Below the pieces are notes generated by a model, which worked only from the letters and a program-made list of their open reading frames with translations, did no database searches and was not told where the DNA came from. A program made the translations under genes and the position numbers. A stretch of DNA of 64,000 nt from Ancylostoma caninum (lineage: Eukaryota; Nematoda; Chromadorea; Rhabditida; Ancylostomatidae): positions 62,001 to 126,000 of the forward strand of contig JBAJFG010000593.1 in the NCBI GenBank assembly GCA_037903475.1. Direction: 5' to 3'. This document shows, piece after piece, positions 1-12,400 of this stretch. Within the stretch, counting starts at the first letter, position 1. Each line of letters starts with the position of its first letter.

Positions 1-278
1 GCTTATATAATGACCTTCACACAAATACGAGGATTATATAACGAAGATTAATGCACACAATACGTAAGTGCTCTCACAAGAGAGAGACAGCCATTGAAGT
101 TCAAAAATCAAAGAAACACTCGCTCATTGAAACAAAATCTGGGTCACAACAGCTTATTTACGGCAGCGAAGGATGTCGGCCGTTCGGTGCCCGTAAGCGC
201 ATAGAACCGTTCTTTACGAAGCCTAAGTGAAAATAGCGGTATCAAACAACGTAGAGTTGAATGGAAGAATGGTGATTC
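1..278. other. No gene seen
   Basis: This is sequence 3' of the trehalose-phosphatase gene. I see no clear coding or repeat signal. A 3' UTR and polyadenylation site are expected here. Confidence 0.3.
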
Positions 279-407
279 TTATTCTCCTCTTGGTCGAACG
301 ATGCTGATCTCTCGGATTGTCGCTTGGGCCATCGCTCCAAGTAACACCTCGGGACAGCTGACGAAGGCGATGTTCTTGTTGTTGTATGATCCGCAAAGGT
401 CACGCAC
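279..407 (-). CDS. TPP-domain exon 9 (last exon, stop)
   Basis: The acceptor TTTCAG lies at 413-408. The exon encodes VRDLCGSYNN, then IAFVSCPEVLLGAMAQ, and ends in RPRGE before TAA. FVSCP followed by a small-residue helix is the usual end of nematode trehalose-phosphatase domains. Confidence 0.85.
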   Translation of the reverse strand: MRDLCGSYNNKNIAFVSCPEVLLGAMAQATIREISIVRPRGE

Positions 408-3400
408 CTGAAATGAAAGGGCTAGCGAAGAGCTCATGAAGGGAACAGAAGCACAACGGAGAAGTATCGGACTTTGAGGTTCGATGGTCATTACTGCATA
501 TTCAGAACTTGAGATGGTGTGAACGATCCAACCCGTTTGTTAGAATTTCATAAGATGTTTGTCCAATTATCCAGTATGACCACACAATAATGAGCTGTTT
601 TTCTGATCATTCATTGGAGAATAAACGTTGCACTTCTGTGAAATGACACAACTAGATTTATTACTGCAATTACAATCTTATTTTTTGTTACTTTTTACTC
701 ATCCACTTCAGCCTCTCTACAAATCCTGTTCCACGTTATACAAATCGCGCCGTTTCTCCGGATTTTAATAGATGAATAAATCTTTTTCAGGTGTGAGGGC
801 AACACACTAGTTTTCATGGCAGGTTTAAAGCACAAATATGGACACTCAGCATGTATGTGAAAGATATTGGGTGACATATAGTGGAGTCGTTTTGACAGTG
901 CATTTTTCGCGACACCGGCCCTCCTGGTATTGGATCACGCAGCGCGGTCGGTCAAACAGTTGACCCACACTAGATCTGGCCGAAATTTTAGTATGTGATG
1001 ATGATCTACAATGCAACTTCTTTGTATTGCGTAGCATTGAAACAAACTGCTTTCATGAACAGAACTCTCGCGTTCAAATTCATCACTTTCATCAACATGA
1101 TGGTTCCTCATTCGTATCGCCTCATTTCGACTAGCAGAGGAGTTATTTTAAATCATCTCGTGCTTTATAGTTCTTCCCTTTACACCAAAAAAGTGATAGA
1201 AGAAGCTTTCAATAATCTCGAACAAAAGACAACCGTTGCGACGGTGAATATTCCTATGACATCCACTACTAACAACTATTCTGACATTGAACTAGGAACT
1301 GTAACGCTGTCAATAATCCTTAGATACAATTTAAAAAAAGATTTTTTTGGTAAATCCGACCATTTACTTTGAACCTCGCATCTGAGCAGCAGAGGAAAGT
1401 GCAGGAATCACATATGTGGAAAAAAACAGCCATTTGTGTGCCTAATCCTTATCAACTCTCCATTTTTTAAAGGTGGTAGTAAAGATACTGAACGAAGTCG
1501 AAGAGAGCCGAGGAAATTGATGTTTAGGCTTAATAAAGCCATTGAAAGTGAGTTTCTGTCCATATAAGATGGTGATAGGAAGCATCCACAGAGCTTCAAT
1601 ACATATCCGAATTTCATCTGGAAAGCTCAATATAGAAGTGAGTTATAGCAGAAAATCCTCTTGTCGAAATGGCGCTGATCATATATACATCCTTTTGGCC
1701 ACGACTGTACTTACGTAGGTGAGTCACTAAGGAAATGACGGTTGCTTTTGCACCACCAACCTTGTGGGATAGCCGTGAATTCCTGTTGTTACAGTAGGAG
1801 CCTCACTGAAGGTCGAAAACGGCCAAATATTCCGCATAGTTTCAAGGCATTATACTGACAGCATAGCAAAACTTATGTATATCATAGATGGATGAGGGCA
1901 CATGGATACTAACGCATATAGAAGAACTAGCTGCCGTACCCGGCTTCGCTCGGGGTGTTTTACTACCTTGGGTACATCACACTGCTGAGGCCAATTACTA
2001 TCACCGATAACTCATTAACATCTCCATAATTTTGGTGATCAGCATGGTAACGAAGCTCAGGTGACCCTTTCCCATCGGCTTGTGGGCGAAAAGTTAGCAA
2101 AGCTATTTCGGTGACATTGAATCGACGTATTCGTACAAAGTGGTTTTCATATTCATACTCAGCATATCGAGGAACCCCAGGAAACATGTCTTCGTCGCTC
2201 CATTCAGCGAAGGAGCCAAAAATCAATAAAATCAATAGATCAATATTTCGTGCAAAATGGTTGTCATATTCGTACTCAGCGTATTGAGGAACCCCAGGAG
2301 ACATGTCTTTGTCCGTCCCCGAGCAAAAATGGAAAAAAATCGATAAAATCAATAAATCAATATTTCGTGCAAAATGGTTGTCATATTCGTACTCAGCGTA
2401 TTGAGGAACCCCAGGAGACATGTCTTTGTCCGTCCCCGAGCGAAAATGAAAAAAATCGATAAAATCAATAAATCAATATTTCGCGCAAAATGGTGGTCAT
2501 ATTCGTATTCAGCATACCAAAGAACCCCAGTAGACATGTCCTCACCGACGTCCGCGCAAAAATTGCAAAAAATCGATACAATCGATACAATCGATGAATC
2601 AATCGATAATCCCAGGTGCAAAATAGCCTATAACCTCCGCCGGCCCCCGAGGAGCGTACATGCAAAATTTGGTCCCGATCGGTTCATCTTCCGCGATTTC
2701 TATAAGGAACACACAAACACACACACAAACAAACTTTCACTTTTATATATACAGATGTGAACTCGCCAAATCTTAAGTCCCCGTAATTGGAGTTTGATAT
2801 TACGATTACCTGCTTTTGAAGTTTCTCATCTGTGGTCACCCATATTGTGTATACGCCTGAAGGGTTTTGGGTCAAACATTCCTGTAGCATAGGCAAATCT
2901 GTGGACGAATCACCACATACGAGGATGTTTCCTTCCTGAACAAAATCAAGCTATAGCGCCTTCACGAAGGAGTCAAAATAGGTACGGAGAAAAACAGAAA
3001 GTCTTACTTTTAAATCACATTTCATTTTTTCGCAGAGCATCCGTATTCCATGTCCTTTATTGAAGTGTTGTCCTGTTCCTTTACCCTGTAAAGAATTGTG
3101 AATTATGGTTCAGCACACGGCACCCATGGCTTCAGACCTTTTCTCGAGCAGTTCCCAGATTTCTCAAAATTACTTTATAAAAGTTGTTACTGACTCATTA
3201 GTTTCCAGCACTTTTTGACTACTTACTTCCAATTATGTACTCAGATCGGATTAATCCTTAATAAATTTATTTTTGAAATTGCCGCGCGTTTTCAATCATT
3301 TTGGCGGTTCATACGGCCAATGGTTACAGTTACAGTTATTGGGCATGAAAGTGTAAGATTCAGCAGCTTCCCTTACAAGGGAGGTGCGAGAGGCCAGGCT

Positions 3401-6400
3401 CGCAGATCGGAATGAATCCCATCTGGCTAGAATCTTTGAGTAGGTGCTACACTACGTATTTCATTGCTGCCCTCAGTTCCAAAAAATAGAAATCCTGCCA
3501 CACTACTATATATATGCGTTGCAGCACACGCCCGTCAGCGAAGGGGTGCCCAGATTGGTTTGAGGGTTTGAACCTCGTCATGAGCATTCGTTTTGCATTC
3601 TCGTTTTTTATTCTTCCTATGTTCTTGAAATCAAATTTAAAAGGTTAGAAGACAATCCTTGCTGAGGTACCAGCCATGGAATAACTACAGGAGTAAATTA
3701 CGTTTAATATAGTGTAGTTATTCCATTGATGGTACATCAGTAAGTATAGGTATTGTCTTCTAACCTTTAGAATTTGATTCCAACAATATAGGAGGAAAAA
3801 AAACAAGATTGCAAAGCGAATGCACATGACGGGGTTCAAACCCTCGACCCTCTGCCTAACAGTGCAGCACCTTCCCCACTCGGCTACCCCTCCTTATCAA
3901 AGGACACGAACGCATATATTGACGTAGTGGGATTTCTATTCTTTGAAGGGCAGTAATAGAATGCATATGCATAGTGCAGCACCTACCCAAACAAAAAATC
4001 AATCCAGATAGGTTTCATTCCTATCTGCGAGCCGGGCCCCTTGCACCTCCCCCGTTAGGTGTGCTATAGAAGGTGAGCAGCAGGTAGATCACAATTATTG
4101 AAGGGTGCCCCGTTGGAAAATTTGCCCTCTACGATTCAGCTGCAATCCTAAATTTTCTCTCAGGTTCGATAACGAACAAAAAAAAAACACTGACCAACTT
4201 TGTCCAAATATCGGGAATGCAGTGCCGTAGATCCACCTCCTCCTCATGACGCACGGCCTGAGATCACACAAGGCGTCCAGCTGCCGATCAATACTCAGCT
4301 GGTTGGGTGCGGGAACGCTGCCAGCAGTACGCCATGTGTGATCTCAGGCGGTGCGTCTTGAGGACGAGGCGGATCACAGCACTGTACTTCTACAATTCCA
4401 ACCCCCCATTCCGACACTTTAGAAAAAGGATGGCCGAGCTGAGCGGATATGATAGGATGTGATGCGTGACCAGGGCTGTGCGTTACTAACGTAACGAATT
4501 AACGCATTAACGCGTAACGGCCATTTTTGGCCTAACGTAACGAATTAACGAATTAACGAAAAACTCCAAAAATCCGTTAGAATCGACTTCGTTAGAAGGC
4601 CAAATAGTATCTGAAATGCGTACTTTTCTCGCGCCTTTCTCATAATATACAGCAGATGATACGCATGACCACGACGACTGTGTAAAATGATTTGCAGTAA
4701 GGTACCCGAAGAAAAATCTGCTTTCATGGACATCTTATCATCTTATTGTTAGTTTTCATTAACTAAAGCTACGGCGGCAGGTGTACTAGCTGTATAATTG
4801 TCGCGGATAGAAACACGAATGAGAACTTTCATGAACCTGCAACTATTCAAGGAAGTAGACAAATACCTTGCGCATAAGCTATCATTCTCGATTGATCCTT
4901 CTGAATAATAGAGCAGCGATATTGACACTACGAAATTCCCTCTTATCAAAATGTTGGCACATAAATACCTTTCCACGCCGGCAAATGAGTGCGAGCATCT
5001 TCTCAGCAGCAGGTTTATGTCGGATTTAAGAACCAGCTTGACTGTAGAAATTTGGAAAAGAAACTCTTTTTGCACCATAAAATTCCTATACTAGGATTTT
5101 GAGGTACGCTTGCGCGTCTCCTGCTTTGAGTCTCTGATCTTCTCTATGAAGCCTAAGATCTTAAGAGATCTCATCCGTCCCTTCTGTCAAAGATTTATTG
5201 CGAAAATTGTGAGGCAAAATAACGCAACTCCTAACCGAAAACATCTCTATCACTTGTCTTTTTTTCAGTCGTCTGACCATTGCCTGTGTTTGTTTTCTGT
5301 ATGCATTGAAGAGAAACTATCATTTTTGAATCTGAGAAGCTATTATTTTTAAATCTCTTTATCTTGCTATACCATTTTTTCCAGTGCCAGAAGTAACCAA
5401 TGTTGGCATTTGCTTCAATTTTTCGTTGAATCTACAGCTTATTTGCTCTGAATATCAGTCAGGGATCTTAACTGCTTGTTACAGCTGACGAAACTTATCA
5501 AAACATTCACAAATCCGTCTTCTAACGAATTAACGGATTAACGAATTAACGCATTAACGCGTAACGGCCATTTTTGGCCTAACGTAACGAATTAACGGAT
5601 TAACGAAATCTGAAATTTTTCTAACGCACAGCCCTGTGCGTGACAATTGTGATGCGTGACAATAAGTAAGACAGACAATAAAACAAATTTGAAAACGGGG
5701 AGCTAGAGGAGTTCTAAACTATCGCTCCATGCTACAACTCGTACAGTGGACAAACGCATGCAAACCTACCAAATATCATCTTGAGGAAACCGCTAAGGAG
5801 TAACTTCCACTGAACGATCCCGTACTACGTACAGTGCCGTAGATCCGCCTCGTCCTCAAGCCGCACCGCCTGAGATCACACGCGGCATCCTGCTGGCAGC
5901 ATTCCCGCAGCCAACCGGCTGAGTATCGATCGCCAGCTGGACGCCATATTTGCTCAGGCGGTGCGCCTTGAGGACGAGCCCGATCTACGGCACTATAATG
6001 TTCATCTTTGAGAATACTCAGGATCCCAAAAAAATTATCGCGGTTGATTTGATTATTTTAAATCTAATTCTTATGTTTTTCCATGTATTATTTTAGGTAT
6101 TTTCTCGGAGGCAGCTGACCCGTAGTGGAAGCCCGATTTTGTGTCCGACAAAAAATGTGCGTGTTTCGGTCGAACCGCATATTTCCAAATTCCACTCGCC
6201 AGCGTGACCCTAGAAGCTTGAAATTGAGCCAGAATATCCTGAAGGCGCTCCGTGCTTAAGGAACTGCTCCAAATTCAACAGTGGTACCTGCTTGTTGCCC
6301 TCGTATTCTTTCAATGTCAAGTGGTGACTTTTGCTATCTCATAATGAGTTGTTACTTGCTTTAGCTACCCAACTTCAAAAGAATAAATACTACGTTAATC

Positions 6401-9400
6401 TCCATTGTCTACGACCCATCAACAACGGCAAACAAGAAAGGATACTATGACCCGAAGTGTTTTACTATAAAAGTAACGATGTCGCCATTGATGGATTAGA
6501 TAGCAAAAACACACTCCCAGAAAATAGCTCACAGCGCCGTCTCAGGTTAAGAACGCCATAGCCTCTGTGGCCTAACTATTAAAGGCAGCACCCACGAAAA
6601 TTTTCGTTATCGAGATTTTAGCGTAGCATAATCTTGAGTTTTTGACTGTGATGAGTACGTAATAATAACGTGTAATATCTTGCGTAAGGTAGGGCCTCCC
6701 ATTGCATTTCCGTCCCAGAATTTTTGGGACTATGCCTTAACTTCGGAAACTGCCAAGAGTTCAGATGTGAAAATTATCGTGGGTGCTGCCTTTAAGGAAA
6801 GGATGCTTAATCGAAGTGGCCGTTCGTTATGCAATGTGTGCTAGCGCATGCAGTTTCTAAAGCTGATCTCAGAGCCGTTGCCTAAATTTCTAGTGCGCTT
6901 CTCCAGAATGGGCTACACCCACCTTAACCGCGAAGATCTAAAGTAATGTGCATGTACGAGCCGCAAACCACACATGATGGCTGCTTTGGAGCTTTGAAAA
7001 CACTGGGTGCTTGTCTTTTTAGCTGAACTAGAGTCTTACTAGTGTGCTGCCGCCACAGCAGCTTTGTGCTAATACAAGCTCGTACATAAGAGACTATGAG
7101 ACTAGCGTTCAAAGCCCTACGAGACTAGCCTTCATAACTGAACATGGCAACACAGATCACTTTTCTAATAGCCACTTCGACAAAGTATCCTTTCCTAAGA
7201 GCTGGGTAAAATGAGGAAGTTAAATTAGACCATGCCTACTTAAGTGATTTGAGTTACTCAGTGAATTGCTTTTCAAGAATTCATCCTAACCTTTCCGCCT
7301 TTAATAAAGGCTGCATCAGTTTCAGTACAATTTGAACGCTACTTTTCTACACCTTAGAAAACAATCTGCCAGCTTTAATATGCGGGCGGTACCTTCAACA
7401 GCACTTTTATGTCGAGGTTAGACCTCTGCACGTCCAGGATGTTGCCGTCCGGATCTACGAGAATCACGATACGATTGATCTCCTCGAAAAGCTGTTCACT
7501 TAATAAGGAGTTGACCTGAAAACGGAAATCCTTCTGTTCTATCAGAAAACAATGGCAGTAATTGTCTGGGCAGACGGCGCTGTTCGTCATGTTACGTTAA
7601 AAGAATAGGCAAAACTCACCGATCCATAAATGTCTTGATGAGCAATCGTCAAATGTCCGTAGTGCTTCTGAAGACCCGAGCCGACCCATGTGAAGACCCT
7701 GAACTCCTTTCTCTCTAACAAACGAGACACCTGCTCGAAAACCTGAAATATGTCTGAGCTACATACATAGGTAGAAAGACAGAGATCAAAAGAAAATGCA
7801 TGAGGTCAGCCCGGGTAACGAAGTGGAACATCTATGATTAGAAGCATTGCCAAATATGGGGTTGACGGATGTCTGTCGTATTGGCCCAACGATCCTAAGA
7901 AAGGCAGATGAGCTCGCCAAAGGTTTCGTATTGCGCTGCTACACATGCTCATGAAGGAGTGGACAGTTGTAAAGTGATCAATAGAGGAGAGTGGTGAACT
8001 CTTCGGTAGAGGGTTTCTAGTCCATCAATGCTCGTTTATTTTTTGTTGCAATACACTCTAGACTTTGTCGATCACGTACTGTCCGGACCTTCTGCAATCT
8101 CCATCATAGTCTGTATGTAAATTGGTGCACGCCGTAAAGAGCTTTGTCCACAACAGAACTGTCAATCTTTGGAGATAAAGCAAAGGTAGGACCTAGGTTC
8201 AACACAGCGGCCATATCACTGTCAATTTCATTTGTGCCAATAATCCTGTGTCGTTTGGGAGGAATGGCATCCATTCTCACAAAGTTCGAGATGATATTCG
8301 TTAAGCGTTTGCTTGCAACTGGTCGAATCTCCTCTTCAGGCTACGGTTTTCCTGACATCGCAAACGAGAGCACACACATTGGTTTGAATCAGAAATACGT
8401 CTCGTACGTCTTGTAAATAGAAAGAAATGTTTGGACAGAGTGAGACTGCAGTTTCTTTTTTGAATTCACAATGGAAAGGATACACTGCGTTTTGCGGCGA
8501 CGTCGATCTGCTATAGCAGTTTTTAGTAGCGCGGTGGAAACCAGGAAAATAAGAAGGCATGTGCCAAAGATTGATATCAAAGGTGGATTGAGGGAGATAC
8601 TGGGTCTGATTACATAATCTGAACCTTTAACAATCTTTCCGCTCTCTGACCCAACCCTCCTCCCCTCATTCTGTCACCAACAACCAGGTGTGAGATCCAG
8701 TGCTGGACGCAGGGGGGGCGCTCCCTTTCGAGAATGGGTCGGCAAATTTTTTGAAACTACTTAACAATACATATAAAAGTCTTGTATTAGTTTATTTTTA
8801 TTTGTTTATTTTTATTGTTATTTTTAATATAATTATTGTTGATCAATTATTATTATAATTAAAATTGTTATTAATTTTATTTTCCGTCTGGGTCCCCAAA
8901 ACGGCGGAGACCCCATTTTTTTCCCACGCCCTCCCACCCACTTTCTGCGTCCGCCACTGGTGAGGTCCTTCTTTGTCATCAATACCGTTTCCTGTCAATA
9001 AGATCAAGTTATATAGATTAGCATCTCTGTTTCGGTTGTGAGAGTCACCTTTGTCGTCTTGGCACATGGTAGATCTGCATATCCAGTATTGTAAAGCAAT
9101 TGATGATATTGTAATACTTCTTGTTGTTAGGTCTGACGAAGGCCCTAGTCGCCAAAAGCTTGCCGGAAATAAACACATCTGCTAAGATTCAAAACAAACC
9201 CAGATAAGAACCAGATACGAATGAGGCTTAGGGACAGAAGTATACTTAATCAACTTAAGAACCTGCAAAAAAAAACATTAGGATTTGTTTTCTCTCCTAC
9301 TTTAGTATGTTTCATCTCATCAGCTTGCTGTTGTCTGTAATGCATCAATTGATTTCTTATTGAACTGTAAGCATCATCGAGTGCTCCCACCTTTACCACG

Positions 9401-12400
9401 AAACGTTTCTCTACCATACCATATCAACGAAATCATTAGGTTCAACGTGGAATCAGCAACTTGAAGACCGCGTTATTAGGAGCTGCCATAGCAGAATGGC
9501 GTCACCGCAAAACACACTGTATCATTTCCATTGTGAATTCGAGAACGAGACTTCAGTCTCACCTCTGTCCAAACATTTGGAGACGTGTTTCTGACTCAAA
9601 CCAATGTGTGTGCTCTCGCAACGCGAGGTCAAGAAGTTCCTGAGGAGGAAGTTCGACCAGTTGCAAGCAAACGCTTAACCGAATATCACCTCGAAATTTG
9701 TGAGAATGGATGCCATTCCTCCCAAACGACACATGATTATTGGCACAAGTGAAATTGACAGTGATAAGGCCGCTGTGTTAAACGTAGGTCCTTCCTTTGC
9801 TCTATTTCTACAGATTAACAGTTCTGTTGTTGACAAAGCTCTTTATGGCGTGCACCGATTCGCCCACAGACTACGATGGAGATTGCAGAATGGGCCGACT
9901 GTACCTGATCGACGAACGACAATTCTCTCGCCTATGCCATTCCGAACACTTTAGACTTCTAACTCCATATGAACCAGTTCAAACGGTTAGAACACACCAA
10001 CTACGCATACTACTGGTGAAATGAGAGACTATTGCTATTGCTTTACTGTTCCATGAAGTTAATGTCTTCATAGCATGATCAACACTTCTATAGAAAACCT
10101 AAAGTGGATCATCTATATATATAAAAGTGAAAGTTTGTTTGTGTGTTTGTGTGTGTGTGTTTGTGTTTGTGTGTGTGTGTGTTCGTGTGTTCCGAATAGA
10201 AATCAAGGAGGATGAACCGATCGGGACCAAATTTTGCAGCTATAACCTCCACTGGCCGGCGGAGGTTATAGGCTACTTTGCACCTGGGATTATCGATTGG
10301 TTTATCGATTATATCGATTTCATTGATTTTTCGCTCTTCTTGACCAGGGACTAGCGAGAATATGCCTACTGGGGTACCTCAATGCGCTGAACACGAATAT
10401 GACAACCATTTTGCGCCAATTTATCGATTTATTGATTTTATTGATTTTTCGCTCTTCTTGACCAGGGACTAGCGAGAACATGCCCACTGGGGTACCTCAA
10501 TGCGCTGGACACGAATATGACAACCATTTCGCGCCAATTCATCGATTTATTGATTTTATTGATTTTTCGCTCTTCTTCACCAGGGACTAGAGAGAACATA
10601 CCTACTGGGGTACCTCAATGCGCTGAATACGAATACGGTAACCATTTTGCGCAAGATATTGATTTATTGATTTTATTGATTTTTCGCTATTCTTGATCAT
10701 GTCTACTGGGGTTTCTCAACACGCTGAATAAGAATGACAACCATTTTGCACGACATATTGATTTATTGATTTTATCGATTTCTCCCCATTTTCGCTCGGG
10801 GACGGACAAAGACATGTTTCTTGGGTTTTCAATACGCTGAATAGGAATATGACAAACATTTCGGTTTTTCGATTTTATTGATTTTTGGTTCTTCCGCCCA
10901 ATGAAGCGGTGAAGACATCTCTCCTGGGGTACCTCGATATGCTGAGTATGAATATGAGAACCACTTTGTACGAATACGTCGATTCAATGTCACCGAAATA
11001 GCTTTGCTAACTTTTCGCCCACAAGTCGATGGGAAACGTCACCTGGGCTTCGCTAACATGCTGATCACCAAAATTATGGAGATTTTAATGAATTTGTCGA
11101 TGATAGTAATTGGCCTCAGCAGTATGATGTAGCCAAGGTAATAAAACACCTGAGCGAAGTCGGGTACGGCAGCTAGTTAATGAAAAAGAAAATCAACAAA
11201 TAGCCTTGACGTGAGCTATCAAGTCGTGGGACAACGAAATGAGCATCGCTATCTTCAATAAATGGAAGTTTCAATGACGGACTCTGTATCTCATTTGGAA
11301 AAAGTGGCTGTTTTCAGAAGAAATTCAGTTGAGAACTTTGTCTTATGTTCTATGATGCTGCTGTCTCGAAGTCTCACTTGACAACATCTTGTATTAGACG
11401 CACTGCGTGAATCTTGTCAACCTTTTATTTGGCTAGCTTTCAGCGCACAGCGCCTTCACCAGATCTTAACAAAGTATTTACAATACATGCAACAACGTCC
11501 AACAAAGTAAGCGGTGGCTGTCTTACCCTCCGAACTCGCTGGGCATTTAGGACCACAGTGGGTAATTGAAGGTTCGTGATACTGCAGTCCTACTACTGCT
11601 TCTCCTCTTCTGAATGGTCAAGCAATAAACTTTGAAGGGTCCACTAATTCCTACTGACTGTCAATCTCCGGTTTGCATCTCCTGATTTTTTTTTTGCCTT
11701 CATGATTTCTCTCTCCGTAGTGGTCTTTCAAGGTGTCGATGCATCACTTTTACCTCAAAATCCGGTATAGACTCTCATGTGTACACTGTAGTGCGGTGCC
11801 CGAATAACTTTTGTTGAGATATGATATGATTGTGGATGAGTGAACGCTGGTCGATTCTCGTCCAATCATTTTCCTTCTTTCGCACTAAGACTCAACATTT
11901 CCGAAAGATTTCGTTGATCTTCTTAGACGCACTTTCACTTAGATAGGGCCGAACCGGGGTAATATTACCAGCTAACGTCCGAGCTCGCAAAACGGTGCAG
12001 AGAAGCGATAAAAGAAGACCTCAAGGAGAGACGAGCAGCAGTGTTGGCCGAAGCCGCAGAGGCAGGGAAAAGCATTCGCTGCGCCCGCCGAGACTTCGCC
12101 AATCGCAAGACCAAGATGTCCGCCCTCCGGCGCCCAGACGGAACAATTTCTTCATCAAGACGGGTAATGGAGAAGGTCATCTACGACTTCTACTCGGATC
12201 TCTTCGATAGCCACGTCCACCTCCCTCAATGTCATCTTAGGGAGGACGGGTATGTTGTCCCATCGGTTCTCCCTTCCGAAATCCGACATGCCATCAAGTC
12301 GGTGAAGAATCGTACAGCACCGGGCCCCGACAGGATCCGACCGGAACATCTGAAGAACCTACCGCCAATTCTCATTACCACCTTGGCTAGGCTTTTCACG

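Noticed and set aside
1963..2621. Repeated YAEYEYDNHFARNIDLLILSI open frames
   Set aside because: They come from the internal tandem modules of a Helitron. The same frames appear, broken differently, in the other copies.
4749..5352. Open frames inside the hAT element as a transposase
   Set aside because: No RNase-H-like or hAT dimerisation motif could be recognised, and the frames are short and on opposite strands.
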